From Sulfitobacter mediterraneus (lineage in GTDB: Bacteria; Pseudomonadota; Alphaproteobacteria; Rhodobacterales; Rhodobacteraceae): a stretch of 64,000 nt of DNA. Made by a program: the position numbers and the translations under genes. Below are positions 1 to 8,508 of this stretch, piece after piece (position 1 is the first letter of the stretch; each line of letters opens with the position of its first letter). Below the pieces are notes generated by a model. The model ran no database searches. It had not been told where the DNA came from and saw nothing but the letters and a program-made list of their open reading frames with translations. The stretch is taken from contig NZ_QBKU01000013.1 in NCBI RefSeq assembly GCF_003054325.1, forward strand, positions 1-64,000, given 5' to 3'.

Positions 1-120
1 CTGTGCCTGCTCGAAGGCTTTGTCGGCCACGCCGAACAATGCAACCTGCGCGTCCGCCGCTATGGCGGCCAGAACGTGCCATATGGCGAGGCGGCGCAGT
101 GGCAGGACGCGGCGGAGTAA
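1..120 (+). CDS. C-terminal fragment of a histidinol dehydrogenase-family protein (5' end outside window)
   Basis: Reading frame 1 is open from the first base to a TAA at 118-120 and gives 39 residues containing GFVGHAEQCNLRVRRYGG. This resembles the extreme C-terminus of HisD-family NAD-dependent dehydrogenases, where a conserved His in an EGH/GHA context is a zinc ligand. The complete paralogue at 4376-5674 has EMEGHRRAAMFRL in the equivalent place. Outside the his operon, members of this family oxidise other diols or amino alcohols, for example sulfopropanediol. The assignment rests on a short tail only, so the substrate cannot be judged. Confidence 0.55.
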   Translation: MCLLEGFVGHAEQCNLRVRRYGGQNVPYGEAAQWQDAAE

Positions 121-278
121 CCACGTTGGACGAAGAATTTGGACAGGGCACTCCTCTCCGTGGTGGTTTTGTTCTATCACGGAGCTACGGACCGATAGAT
201 GCCAGCCAAGGCATCCGGGGCGACATGTTGCCAGCGGCGACATCTGCCCTTGCAAGGCGGCCGCGCAAGGTGGGGAAA

Positions 279-1301
279 GTGAACAAATCCAGAGTGACGT
301 CCATGCAGGTGGCCCACAAGGCGGGGGTCAGTCAATCGGCGGTCAGCCGGGTTTTTACCCCCGGCGGCAGCGTGTCGGACAAGACCCGTGAAAAGGTGAT
401 GCGGGCCGCCGAAAGCCTTGGCTATAGTCCCAATGTTCTGGCCCGCGCCATGACCACAGGCCGCAGCCAGATCATCGGGCTTGTCGTGGCGTATCTGGAC
501 AACCAGTTCTATCCCGAAGCCATCGAACGGCTGGCCGTTGCCTTGCAGGAACAGGGCTATCATGCGCTGGTCTTTATGGCGACACCCACGATCGGTGACA
601 CCGATGATGTGATGCGCCAACTGCTTGACTATCAGGTTGATGGGATCGTGCTGGCTTCGGTCTCCATGTCTTCGAGCCTTGCCAGCAAATGTGAAGACCA
701 CGGCATTCCGGTGGTTCTGTTTAACCGCGATCAAGATGATGCGCGGATGAGCGCGGTCACCACCGACAATATCGAAGGCGGACGGGCCATCGCACGGCAC
801 TTTGCCGAACAGGGCGCACAGCGGGTAGGTTATGTTGCCGGCTTTGAAGGGGCCTCGACACAGATCGACCGTGAAAAAGGGTTTTTGCAGGGGTTGGAAG
901 AGGCGGGGCTTTCCCTTGCCATGCGCGAGGTGGGCGGGTTTGAATATCCCTTGGCCCGCACCGCCGCGTTGGAGTTTTGTGCTGGCCGTGATCGGCCGGA
1001 CGCGGTCTTTGTTTGCAACGATCACATGGCCTTCGCCTTTGTCGATGCGGTGCGCCACAAGATCGGGATGCGCATCCCCGAAGACCTGTTGGTCGCCGGG
1101 TTTGACGACGTGCCGATTGCGGCGTGGCCAGCCTATGATTTGACCAGTTACCGCCAGCCCATCAATCGGATGGTGGCGCAGACCGTGGATGTCTTGCTGG
1201 CGCAGATTGACAACGCCGACATCCCGGCGCGCAAGCTGCGCCTTGAGGGCGAACTGATCGTGCGCGGATCAACAGGCGGACCCAGCCAAAGGCAAGGCTG
1301 A
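279..1301 (+). CDS. LacI-family transcriptional regulator
   Basis: A 340-residue protein with an N-terminal LacI helix-turn-helix (VTSMQVAHKAGVSQSAVSRV, about residues 6-25) followed by LGYSPNVLARAM hinge sequence and a periplasmic-binding-protein-like effector domain (SQIIGLVV onward; CNDHMAFAFVDAV; GFDDVPIAAW). The frame is open upstream to base 3, but a GTG at 279 with AAGG about 8 nt before it gives the normal LacI N-terminus and length, and the upstream part overlaps the preceding dehydrogenase fragment. It precedes a cupin and an amidase gene, which it probably controls. The effector is unknown, likely a small carbon or nitrogen metabolite. Confidence 0.9.
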   Translation: MNKSRVTSMQVAHKAGVSQSAVSRVFTPGGSVSDKTREKVMRAAESLGYSPNVLARAMTTGRSQIIGLVVAYLDNQFYPEAIERLAVALQEQGYHALVFMATPTIGDTDDVMRQLLDYQVDGIVLASVSMSSSLASKCEDHGIPVVLFNRDQDDARMSAVTTDNIEGGRAIARHFAEQGAQRVGYVAGFEGASTQIDREKGFLQGLEEAGLSLAMREVGGFEYPLARTAALEFCAGRDRPDAVFVCNDHMAFAFVDAVRHKIGMRIPEDLLVAGFDDVPIAAWPAYDLTSYRQPINRMVAQTVDVLLAQIDNADIPARKLRLEGELIVRGSTGGPSQRQG

Positions 1302-1363
1302 ACAAAGCCTCAAAAGACTACAAGACGCGCTCAAGGCGTGCGCAAAAGGAAAAGGACAACAAG

Positions 1364-2329
1364 ATGACACCTCAAGAGATCGAAAGCCGCATCGTGCGCT
1401 ATGGTGATTTGCGCCCTTGCCGGACCGCGTTCATTGACGCCCATACCCCCGGTAGCGACCAAAAGGAAAACTTTACGATTATCGGCGGCGGTGTCAGCGA
1501 AAGCCCCGATCAGCACGTGCACATCGGCATCCCGCACGGGTTCAACATCGGCGCGGCAGGCCAGCCGCCCAAGTGCCGGAACTCCATGCACAACCACCGC
1601 ACCGCTGAGGTGTTTTTTATCCTAAGCGGTCGCTGGCGGTTTTTCTGGGGTGAACATGGCGATGCGGGCGAGGTCATTCTTGAAGAGGGCGACATCTTTA
1701 ACATCCCCACCAACATCTTTCGCGGTTTCGAAAACATCGGCACCGACTATGGGATGATCATGGCAGTTCTGGGCGGTGATGATGCCGGCGGCGGCGTGAT
1801 CTGGGCCCCGCATGTGATCGAAGACGCCAAAGCGCATGGGCTGATCCTTGGCGAGAATGGCAAGCTGTATGACAGCAAGAAAGGCGAAACCCTGCCGGAT
1901 GGCGTATCCCCGATGCCGCTGTTGACCCAGGCCGAGCTGGACAAGGTCGATTGCCCCAGCGCCATGCAGGTGATCGGCGGCTATGTGCGCCGCTATCTGG
2001 ATATGGTCGCGCTGGCGGAGGATGCACCGGTCAAGGTGATTGGCGAAAACGGCATCATTCGGGACAAACCCGGTTTTGAGATTGATTTCATCACCCGTGC
2101 CTGTGCGTCAGCAGAGATGCACAAACATGACCGGCCCTCGGTTTTGATGCCGGTCAAAGGCCACTGGCGCGTCGACTATGAGGGCGGCTCTGCCACGCTG
2201 GCACCGGGCGATACGATGTCGGTGCCAGAAGGGCTGATGCACCGGGCGGTGCCTTCCATGACAGGCGAGGCAGCGCTGTATCACATCATCGCCACAGATG
2301 ATGCGGCGGGTGCAACCTGGCAGGGGTAA
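1364..2329 (+). CDS. Double cupin-domain protein
   Basis: A 321-residue protein with two cupin folds. The N-terminal one contains NHRTAEVFFILSGRWRFFWG, then EEGDIFNIPTNIFRGFEN. The C-terminal one contains HKHDRPSVLMPVKGHWRV and LAPGDTMSVPEGLMHRAV. The conserved His and Glu positions of a metal-binding cupin are present in both halves, so this may be a metal-dependent dioxygenase, isomerase or hydrolase-like enzyme; the specific reaction cannot be told. The start ATG follows AAAAGGAAAAGG. The stop lies immediately before the amidase start, so the two are co-transcribed and probably act on the same compound. Confidence 0.75.
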   Translation: MTPQEIESRIVRYGDLRPCRTAFIDAHTPGSDQKENFTIIGGGVSESPDQHVHIGIPHGFNIGAAGQPPKCRNSMHNHRTAEVFFILSGRWRFFWGEHGDAGEVILEEGDIFNIPTNIFRGFENIGTDYGMIMAVLGGDDAGGGVIWAPHVIEDAKAHGLILGENGKLYDSKKGETLPDGVSPMPLLTQAELDKVDCPSAMQVIGGYVRRYLDMVALAEDAPVKVIGENGIIRDKPGFEIDFITRACASAEMHKHDRPSVLMPVKGHWRVDYEGGSATLAPGDTMSVPEGLMHRAVPSMTGEAALYHIIATDDAAGATWQG

Positions 2330-2330
2330 C

Positions 2331-3719
2331 ATGTCCAAAATGCAGGCCATTCCCGAAAGCACCGATGGCAACCCCGCCGATCTGACCCTGGCACAAATGG
2401 CGGCGGCGTTGCGGGCGGGGCAGCTTTCCTCGGTGGCGCTTGTTCGCGCGTTTCTCACCCGCATCGCCGATCGCGATCCGCAGATCAGCGCCTTTGTCCA
2501 CGTTGATCGGGACGGTGCGCTTGCCGCGGCGGCGGCGGCGGATGTTGCTTTTGCAGGTGGTCGAGACAATGGCCCGCTGCAAGGCATTCCTGTTGCCATC
2601 AAAGATGTGATCGACGTGGCGGGATGGCCTGTGCGCTGGGGGTCGTCCCTTTGGCAGCACCGGGTTGCGGCGCAGGATGCGGCTGTGGTCAAGAACCTTC
2701 GCGAACAGGGCGCTGTGCTTTTGGGTGTGGTTGCCACCTATGAAATGGCCACTGTAGGGCCGGACCCAAGCAGCCTTTATGCGCAGCCACGCAACCCATG
2801 GAATGCGGATCATATCACGGGCGGATCGTCGTCCGGATCGGCAGCGGCCGTGGCGGGCGGCATGGCGCCCTTGGCGCTTGGCACTGATACGGGCGGGTCT
2901 GTGCGCAGCCCGGCGGCCTTTTGCGGTGTGGTTGGGTTCAAACCAACCTTTGACAGGTTCCCGATGGAGGGCGTCATGCCGCTGTCGCAAACGTTGGATC
3001 ACATTGGCCTGCTCACACAGACTGCGGAAGATGCGGCATTTGCAATGACGGCAATGGCCGGAATGCCAGCGCCAGAGGGGCAATCGGAAAAGCTGCGTGT
3101 GGGTTTTGTCCGCAATTGGTGTGATGCCCAGACCGTGCAAGCTTATGACAAAGCCGCCTCCGATCTCAGCTTGATCGGGGCGCCAGTGACGCTCGTGGAC
3201 TTGCCCGATTATACTCCGCTAGAGGACGCGGCCTGTGAGGTGTTGCTGTATGAACAAGTGCGCAATCACTGGCCGGAGATTGCGCGCACCCCTGATCAGG
3301 TCGGTCACTTGCTGCTGGATACGATGCAGGCCGGGCGTGGCGTGGATGATCAGACCTACGCGAAGGGACAGGCCGTGGCGCAGGACTTTGCCCAGCAAGC
3401 CGAAGCAGCGATGGCAAAGTTTGACGTGTTGATCCTGCCGACCACCTTGTGTCCCGCAGAGCGGTTCGACAGCTTTGAAGATGGTAAAGCGACATGGACC
3501 CCGATGCGAACCATCCCGTTTAACATGAGCGGTCAACCCGCCATTTCTATTCCGGTGGGGTTGCAGGATGGCATGCCCCTAGGTCTCCAGATCGTCGGGG
3601 CGCGGCATGATGATATGAAGGTGTTGCAGGTGGCACAGATGTTCGAACGCGCTACCGATCACAGTTGCCAAAAACCTGACTTTCGCGCGGCGGACATAGC
3701 GGCAGCAGAGGCTCAGTAA
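2331..3719 (+). CDS. Amidase (amidase-signature family)
   Basis: A 462-residue amidase-signature hydrolase that cleaves a carboxamide to acid plus ammonia or amine. The Ser-cisSer-Lys triad is visible: Lys91 in [10 protein letters not shown], the GGSSSGS stretch at 164-170, and nucleophile Ser190 in [12 protein letters not shown]. The frame extends 11 codons upstream into the cupin gene, but ATG 2331 has AGGGG 7-8 nt before it and begins one base after the cupin stop. The 3' end overlaps the convergent XRE-cupin gene by 7 bp. The substrate is unknown. Sequence around the triad differs from the second amidase at 36932-38443, so the two are not recent duplicates. Confidence 0.9.
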   Translation: MSKMQAIPESTDGNPADLTLAQMAAALRAGQLSSVALVRAFLTRIADRDPQISAFVHVDRDGALAAAAAADVAFAGGRDNGPLQGIPVAIKDVIDVAGWPVRWGSSLWQHRVAAQDAAVVKNLREQGAVLLGVVATYEMATVGPDPSSLYAQPRNPWNADHITGGSSSGSAAAVAGGMAPLALGTDTGGSVRSPAAFCGVVGFKPTFDRFPMEGVMPLSQTLDHIGLLTQTAEDAAFAMTAMAGMPAPEGQSEKLRVGFVRNWCDAQTVQAYDKAASDLSLIGAPVTLVDLPDYTPLEDAACEVLLYEQVRNHWPEIARTPDQVGHLLLDTMQAGRGVDDQTYAKGQAVAQDFAQQAEAAMAKFDVLILPTTLCPAERFDSFEDGKATWTPMRTIPFNMSGQPAISIPVGLQDGMPLGLQIVGARHDDMKVLQVAQMFERATDHSCQKPDFRAADIAAAEAQ

Positions 3720-4261
3720 TTTGGCGGAGTGACCGCGCTGACGATCTTGCTTTCGCCCTCTGACAGGTTTTCGAAAGAATGCGGGATGCGGCTGTCGAAG
3801 TAATACCCATCCCCGGCTTTGAGCTCCCGCACCTCGTCGCCCACGCAGACCCGCACCGAACCTTGTAAAACAAACCCGCCTTCTTGGGCTTTGTGGCTCA
3901 ACGCTTCGGTCGATACCGCCCCGGGCTGATAGGTTTCCATCATCAACAGCATCTGCCGCTCGGAAAAGTTCATCCCGACCATCCGGTAAGAAATCTGCTC
4001 GGTGGAGCCTATTTCGACCAAATCCGCCTCGTTATAAAAGGGATGAATGTCCTCCTGCACACCTTCAATGCCAAAAAATGCCGTCAGTGTTGCGCCCAAT
4101 GCATCGACAATTGCGGCCAAGGTGTCAACGGATGGGCTGACTTTATCACGTTCAATCAAAGATATAGTGGAGTGTGCAATGCCAGATCGCGCCGCTAGCT
4201 CCCTCACCGTGAGCATCCGCCGTTGCCGTAACGTGGCGACGCGTTTTCCTACTTTGGCCAT
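3713..4261 (-). CDS. XRE-family regulator with C-terminal cupin
   Basis: A 182-residue protein of the common HTH-cupin design. The XRE helix-turn-helix lies at about residues 4-58 (GKRVATLRQRRMLTVRELAA, then SHSTISLIERDKVSPSVDTL-type recognition helix) and the cupin at about 100-175 (GAVSTEALSHKAQEGGFVLQ, HSFENLSEGESKIV). Regulators of this type often repress amine, polyamine or amino acid catabolic genes and sense a small ligand in the cupin. ATG 4261 is chosen over an upstream TTG because GGGAG lies about 8 nt ahead. It is divergent from the HisD-family gene at 4376, its likeliest target, and converges on the amidase. Confidence 0.87.
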   Translation of the reverse strand: MAKVGKRVATLRQRRMLTVRELAARSGIAHSTISLIERDKVSPSVDTLAAIVDALGATLTAFFGIEGVQEDIHPFYNEADLVEIGSTEQISYRMVGMNFSERQMLLMMETYQPGAVSTEALSHKAQEGGFVLQGSVRVCVGDEVRELKAGDGYYFDSRIPHSFENLSEGESKIVSAVTPPNY

Positions 4262-4375
4262 CAAGATCTCCCTGCTGTGTTCAGAATATTGACCAAGGAT
4301 TACAAGTCAATTGATTGGTGCACAGCAACCGAAGATGATCCGGGGTGAATGCCCTCATACCAAAGAGCGAATCCC

Positions 4376-5674
4376 ATGATCCATATCGACGACGCCCTGA
4401 ACGCCCAGCTGACATTTGTAAAAACGCCAGAACGCAGCGCTGAAAAAGACACTGCGGAAATCGAAAGTCTGGTCAAAACGGTCCTCGACGACGTCCGCAA
4501 AGATGGGGACGCAGCGGTGGCTAGATATGCCAGCAAGTTTGACGGCTCTGACCTTGAGGCGTTTGAAGTCAGTGCCAAAGACCGCGAAGCGGCGCTGGCA
4601 CAACTGGATCCACAAACCCGCGCCGATACCGAATTTGCCATCGACAATGTCCGGCGGTTTGCGCAGGCACAGATGGACACGATCCTGCCGCTTGAGGTCG
4701 AACTGCATCCCGGTATTCATCTAGGGCACCGCGTCATCCCGATTGAACGGGTCGGCTGCTATGTGCCCGGCGGGCGGTTCCCGCTGTTGTCAGCGCCGAT
4801 CATGAGCCTTGTTCCGGCCAAGGTGGCGGGCTGTGATGAGGTGATAGCCTGCCTGCCGCCCAACGCCCATCCCGCGATGATCGCCGGGTGCCATCTGTCA
4901 GGCGCTGACCGAATTTTTCGCATCGGCGGGGCGCAGGCCATCGCGGCTATGGCCTTTGGCACGCAGACCGTTCCTTCGGTGGACAAGATCGTCGGCCCCG
5001 GTAATGCCTTCGTGAATGAGGCCAAACGGCAGGTGTTTGGCCCGGTTGGCATCGATCAGTTGGCTGGCCCAAGCGAAATTTTCATCGTGGCGGACGAAAC
5101 CGCCAATCCGGTGATGGTGGCCGCAGATCTGTTGGCGCAGGCCGAACATGATGTCCGTACGCGTGTGGGATTGATCACCACCGATGCGGCGCTGGCGCAG
5201 GCCACATTGAAGGAAGTCGAGGCCCAGCTGACCCATCTGTCCACAGCCGCAGTTGCCGCCCCCGCATGGCGCGACTACGGATCCATTGTTGTCTGTGAAA
5301 CTGAAGAGGCGATGATCGCCTATTCCGACATCATCGCAGCCGAACACTTGCAAGTTCACACCCGCGATTCAAAGGCGACAGGCCAGAAGTTGCGCCACTA
5401 CGGGTCGCTGTTTATCGGTGAGAATGCCTCGGTTGTGTATTCTGACAAATGCTGCGGCACCAATCATACGCTGCCGACAATGGGGGCAGGGCGCTATACG
5501 GGCGGGCTTTGGGTCGGCTCATTTGTGAAAATCTGTACCCACCAATGGCTCGAAGATCGGGGTGTCGAGACCGTGGCGCTGCCCGCGGGCCGTCAAGCGG
5601 CGACCGAAGAGATGGAGGGCCACAGACGCGCGGCCATGTTCCGCCTGCAAGGCGCCAAGGTATTTGAGGGCTGA
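4376..5674 (+). CDS. Histidinol dehydrogenase-family NAD-dependent dehydrogenase (catabolic paralogue)
   Basis: A 432-residue HisD-fold protein. The catalytic Glu-His pair is in AAEHLQVHTRD, zinc-ligand positions are in LLAQAEHD and DKCCGTNHTLPTMG, and the last is the His of MEGHRRAAM near the C-terminus. NAD-site region is CYVPGGRFPLLS with IVGPGNAFVNEAKR. It is isolated from other histidine biosynthesis genes and sits with amidase, cupin and regulator genes, so a catabolic alcohol substrate is more likely than L-histidinol; proteins annotated as sulfopropanediol dehydrogenase belong to this branch. An alternative ATG exists at 4349 with GGGGTGA almost touching it; 4376 matches the family N-terminus better. 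Confidence 0.8.
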   Translation: MIHIDDALNAQLTFVKTPERSAEKDTAEIESLVKTVLDDVRKDGDAAVARYASKFDGSDLEAFEVSAKDREAALAQLDPQTRADTEFAIDNVRRFAQAQMDTILPLEVELHPGIHLGHRVIPIERVGCYVPGGRFPLLSAPIMSLVPAKVAGCDEVIACLPPNAHPAMIAGCHLSGADRIFRIGGAQAIAAMAFGTQTVPSVDKIVGPGNAFVNEAKRQVFGPVGIDQLAGPSEIFIVADETANPVMVAADLLAQAEHDVRTRVGLITTDAALAQATLKEVEAQLTHLSTAAVAAPAWRDYGSIVVCETEEAMIAYSDIIAAEHLQVHTRDSKATGQKLRHYGSLFIGENASVVYSDKCCGTNHTLPTMGAGRYTGGLWVGSFVKICTHQWLEDRGVETVALPAGRQAATEEMEGHRRAAMFRLQGAKVFEG

Positions 5675-5707
5675 TCGCCTGCCATACATTTCAGTTCGCC
5701 GCGCCGG

Positions 5708-6850
5708 TCATCCTTTGATGGCTTGCGCGGCGACGGTATAGCCGCCCGAGGCACCATCGACGAAATGCACGTGATCATCTGTCATGATGGATGGCACAAT
5801 GCAGGTCATCATCGCCTCTGACTGGGCGTGAATGCCATATCTGACAACACCCTTCGCCGCAGCCTCATCCAGCAGCGCGCGTAAATTGGCCTCTGTTTCA
5901 GGGTCGCAATCAACGGTCATCTTCAGGCCATCTTCGAATTTACGGAAATCGGCGTTTTGTCCAACGACACGGCGGTAGCGGCGAGCGTCGAAACCGCCGA
6001 GCTTGAGACCTGTCTTGATCAGCAGCCAAGCAACGAAGCTTTCAAACAACGCTTTGCGCCGCGCCGCGCCAAGCGATCCCTGCCCGTGTTGGGCATGGGC
6101 CTCCAGCTGCGCACCGGCGGGCGGCCAGTCTACGCCGGGCCCCCTTGTGTCGCCGGGATGGCCGGACCGGTCTAGGCCGCTTGCCAAGGTAACAACCTGA
6201 TTGGCCAGCTTTGCAAAGGCGGGGTCTTCTGCCGTGCGGGCGGGCATGATCACCACCGAAAGGATCGCGCCATAGCGGCTTGGCATATGGCTCCAACGGC
6301 ACGACAATCCGGTGAGATCAGGCTGTGTGCCTGCCGGTGCGGGCGGTAAGCCGTTTGCGCCATCCTTCATACGCGCCTCTGCCCAAGCCAACCCGCCGCC
6401 AGCGAACATTGCGTAATCGACACCTGCCGCCGCACCAAACCGGGCTATGCGCACATCATGGCCCGCGGCCCGCACCTCCGAGATACGCACCATGCCGATC
6501 CGCAGGGACATCTCAAACTCTTCCGCTGCCCAGACCTGAACCGCGGCTAGGGCTTGCGCCGCGCGGTCTTTCCATTCGGGCGGCACGGCAAATCCCGCGC
6601 CGTCGCCGCCAAAGATATAGGGAAACGCCGCCCCGCCATGAGCGTTGATCTGGGCAGAAATCACGGCCGCCCCAACCATGTTGACGGTTTTATATTTTCC
6701 TGCGGCGGCGGCTTGCGTTGATCCAACGATGTCTGATGTGCCGACCCACCAATCCTCTGGCAGAGAGGTGTAGTTTTCAGTGTCCGACAGGGCGGCAAAA
6801 TCATCCTGAACCGGAACGGAAGCATAAAACGGGGGCAAGGCATCTGTCAT
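5708..6850 (-). CDS. DUF3095-family protein
   Basis: A 380-residue soluble protein. The N-terminus FYASVPVQDDFAALSD and the block WWVGTSDIVGSTQAAAAGKY fit the DUF3095 family, whose N-terminal half resembles a nucleotide-cyclase-like fold (TSDIVGST recalls the metal-binding strand of class III cyclases). FGGDGAGFAVP follows where the second acidic strand would be expected. The C-terminal half contains DCDPETEANLRALL and a closing HVHFVDGASGGY segment. No function is established. It stands alone between the HisD-type gene and the Hint-domain gene, transcribed against both. Confidence 0.7.
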   Translation of the reverse strand: MTDALPPFYASVPVQDDFAALSDTENYTSLPEDWWVGTSDIVGSTQAAAAGKYKTVNMVGAAVISAQINAHGGAAFPYIFGGDGAGFAVPPEWKDRAAQALAAVQVWAAEEFEMSLRIGMVRISEVRAAGHDVRIARFGAAAGVDYAMFAGGGLAWAEARMKDGANGLPPAPAGTQPDLTGLSCRWSHMPSRYGAILSVVIMPARTAEDPAFAKLANQVVTLASGLDRSGHPGDTRGPGVDWPPAGAQLEAHAQHGQGSLGAARRKALFESFVAWLLIKTGLKLGGFDARRYRRVVGQNADFRKFEDGLKMTVDCDPETEANLRALLDEAAAKGVVRYGIHAQSEAMMTCIVPSIMTDDHVHFVDGASGGYTVAAQAIKG

Positions 6851-7085
6851 TTGATCACGCTAGCCAATGCGCCCCCGAACACCAAACCATTCTTTGGCCA
6901 ATGAGCCTTTCAAATCTGCTTTTCGCACGTTTGCCTTTGTCTAAATATCTAACGATTTGCGGTCCTGCCAAAGAAGTTTTCCCATTCCTGCCCCATTTCC
7001 ATCACGAAATGGCCAAAGCGCCTGCTTATCACCCTTGCAACGCCACCGGTCCAGCGAGGCCGGATGCACTGAAAGGATTGAGCCG

Positions 7086-8132
7086 ATGATTATGACATTC
7101 ACACCGCCTAATCACGAATTCGCCGCTGCGAGCGGGTCAAATGTGAACGTGCAATCGGATCGCAGTTATTTTGACCATCCGCCCAATTCGACCAGTAATC
7201 TGACGATCACCTCGAACAAGGGCGATGATGATCCGCGCAATTTTGAAACGGGTGAGACCTACGATATCAGTTGGGAAGGTCACGGTGGCGGTAACATGGA
7301 GGACGCCACTGTCATCCGTTCTGACTATTTGCAGCCGGGGCAGGGCGCGATTGTGTTTGAAGGGATCAACTCCAACACCGGCGAAATGTTCCAGATGGTC
7401 TGGACACCAAACTTTGATCTTGAAGAATGGTATTGGAGCAATGGCGGAGGCCCATCCAGCCCCAATGCCTTCTGGACCAGTGATCAGGATTCCGAGAGTT
7501 TTAGCTATGTCTGCTTTACCGGCGGCACCAACATTCTGACACCGCGCGGAAACTTCCCGGTGGAAACGCTGCGGGTGGGCGACAAGGTGACAACCCTTGA
7601 TAACAGCGCACAAGAGATTTTGTGGATTGGTAAACGAACAGTACTTGCAGCCGGATCATCGGCACCGGTTGTGATCAACCCCGGTTTTCTCAGCAACGAA
7701 CGCCCGCTTTGCCTGTCCCCGCAGCACCGTGTGATGGTCAGCTCTGCACAGGCCAGTTTGCATTTTGATCAACCCGATGTCTGGGTGCCAGCAAAATCAC
7801 TGGTCAACCATCGCGATATCTTTCACCAAAGCGCCCGCGAGGTAACCTACTATCACATCTTGCTTGGTCAGCACGAGGTGCTCTTGGCAGAGAACCAGGC
7901 AACCGAAAGCTTTTTCCTTGGTGACACTGCGCTTGGTATCTTGCCAAAACAATCAATCACTGAGATTGCGCGCATTTTCCCTTCGGTGGGACAAGCTCCG
8001 ATGACGGCAACTGCGCAGAGTGCAAGGATGATGCTCAAATGCAGTGAGGCGGAATTCCTCGTCAGTGCAATGCGTGCCGCAAGTGCGCCTTTGTCATCGA
8101 GTGTCGGAAGGGACCAAAAAATCGCGGCTTGA
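7086..8132 (+). CDS. Hint-domain (Hint_2) protein, probably secreted
   Basis: A 348-residue protein. Residues 1-140 are acidic and Asn/Ser-rich with no Sec signal peptide. From Cys143 there is a Hint module: CFTGGTNILTPRGNFPVETL, then RVGDKVTTLDNSAQEILWIG, then SPQHRVMVSS and YYHILLGQHEVLLAEN. Hint_2 modules are common on roseobacter proteins thought to leave the cell by type I secretion, and the Cys allows possible autoproteolysis. The start at ATG 7086 has AAAGGA about 10 nt upstream; ATG 7092 is an alternative. The longer open frame back to 6957 has no coding character. No secretion ATPase is nearby. Confidence 0.75.
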   Translation: MIMTFTPPNHEFAAASGSNVNVQSDRSYFDHPPNSTSNLTITSNKGDDDPRNFETGETYDISWEGHGGGNMEDATVIRSDYLQPGQGAIVFEGINSNTGEMFQMVWTPNFDLEEWYWSNGGGPSSPNAFWTSDQDSESFSYVCFTGGTNILTPRGNFPVETLRVGDKVTTLDNSAQEILWIGKRTVLAAGSSAPVVINPGFLSNERPLCLSPQHRVMVSSAQASLHFDQPDVWVPAKSLVNHRDIFHQSAREVTYYHILLGQHEVLLAENQATESFFLGDTALGILPKQSITEIARIFPSVGQAPMTATAQSARMMLKCSEAEFLVSAMRAASAPLSSSVGRDQKIAA

Positions 8133-8508
8133 AGAGATGCCGGACTTCACAGTTTTCTCAACGCTCTAATCACAGTGCGATTCGCCTCATTCAGGGGCAA
8201 TTCCACCACCTGTTGACGATTTGTCGCAGCGCAATCTGACGGCTTGTGCCCATATTGCTGTATACGTTTGTATACTGTTAGCGCTGACCCAATTTAAGAG
8301 GCAGTTGACTATAGGTCAGTAAACTCTGCCGTTTCTCGCGATTTGAGAAAATCTTTACAAAGCACTTTCCGAAAACGAAAAAAATTTACAGAAAGTGGCA
8401 ATAAAGCCAACGGAAATCGCGGATTATTTACAAAGTTAAGTATGTTCCCACAGCAGATGCTGTCTGTTTCTCAGTGCGAGACAGGCGGCGCAGCACGAGG
8501 AGGATACC
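8133..8508 (+). other. Intergenic region upstream of acs
   Basis: A 376-base non-coding stretch between the Hint gene and acs, noticeably A+T-richer near its end (A-rich run around 8365-8390) than the flanking genes. It holds the GTATAC pair listed separately and ends in the strong ribosome-binding sequence GAGGAGGATACC directly before ATG 8509. I see no small gene here; the short frame starting at 8343 has atypical composition and overlaps acs out of frame. Confidence 0.6.
8260..8275. promoter_or_regulatory. Candidate operator upstream of acs: GTATAC-N4-GTATAC
   Basis: Two self-complementary GTATAC hexamers are separated by GTTT, about 235 bases before the acs start. GTATAC cores occur in operators of GntR-family regulators such as the FCD branch, so a dimeric regulator could bind here. 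No regulator gene of that family is adjacent. Function is inferred from symmetry alone. Confidence 0.35.

Noticed and set aside
177..1058. 293-residue minus-strand frame
   Set aside because: Antisense of the LacI gene, no recognisable domain and no ribosome-binding site.
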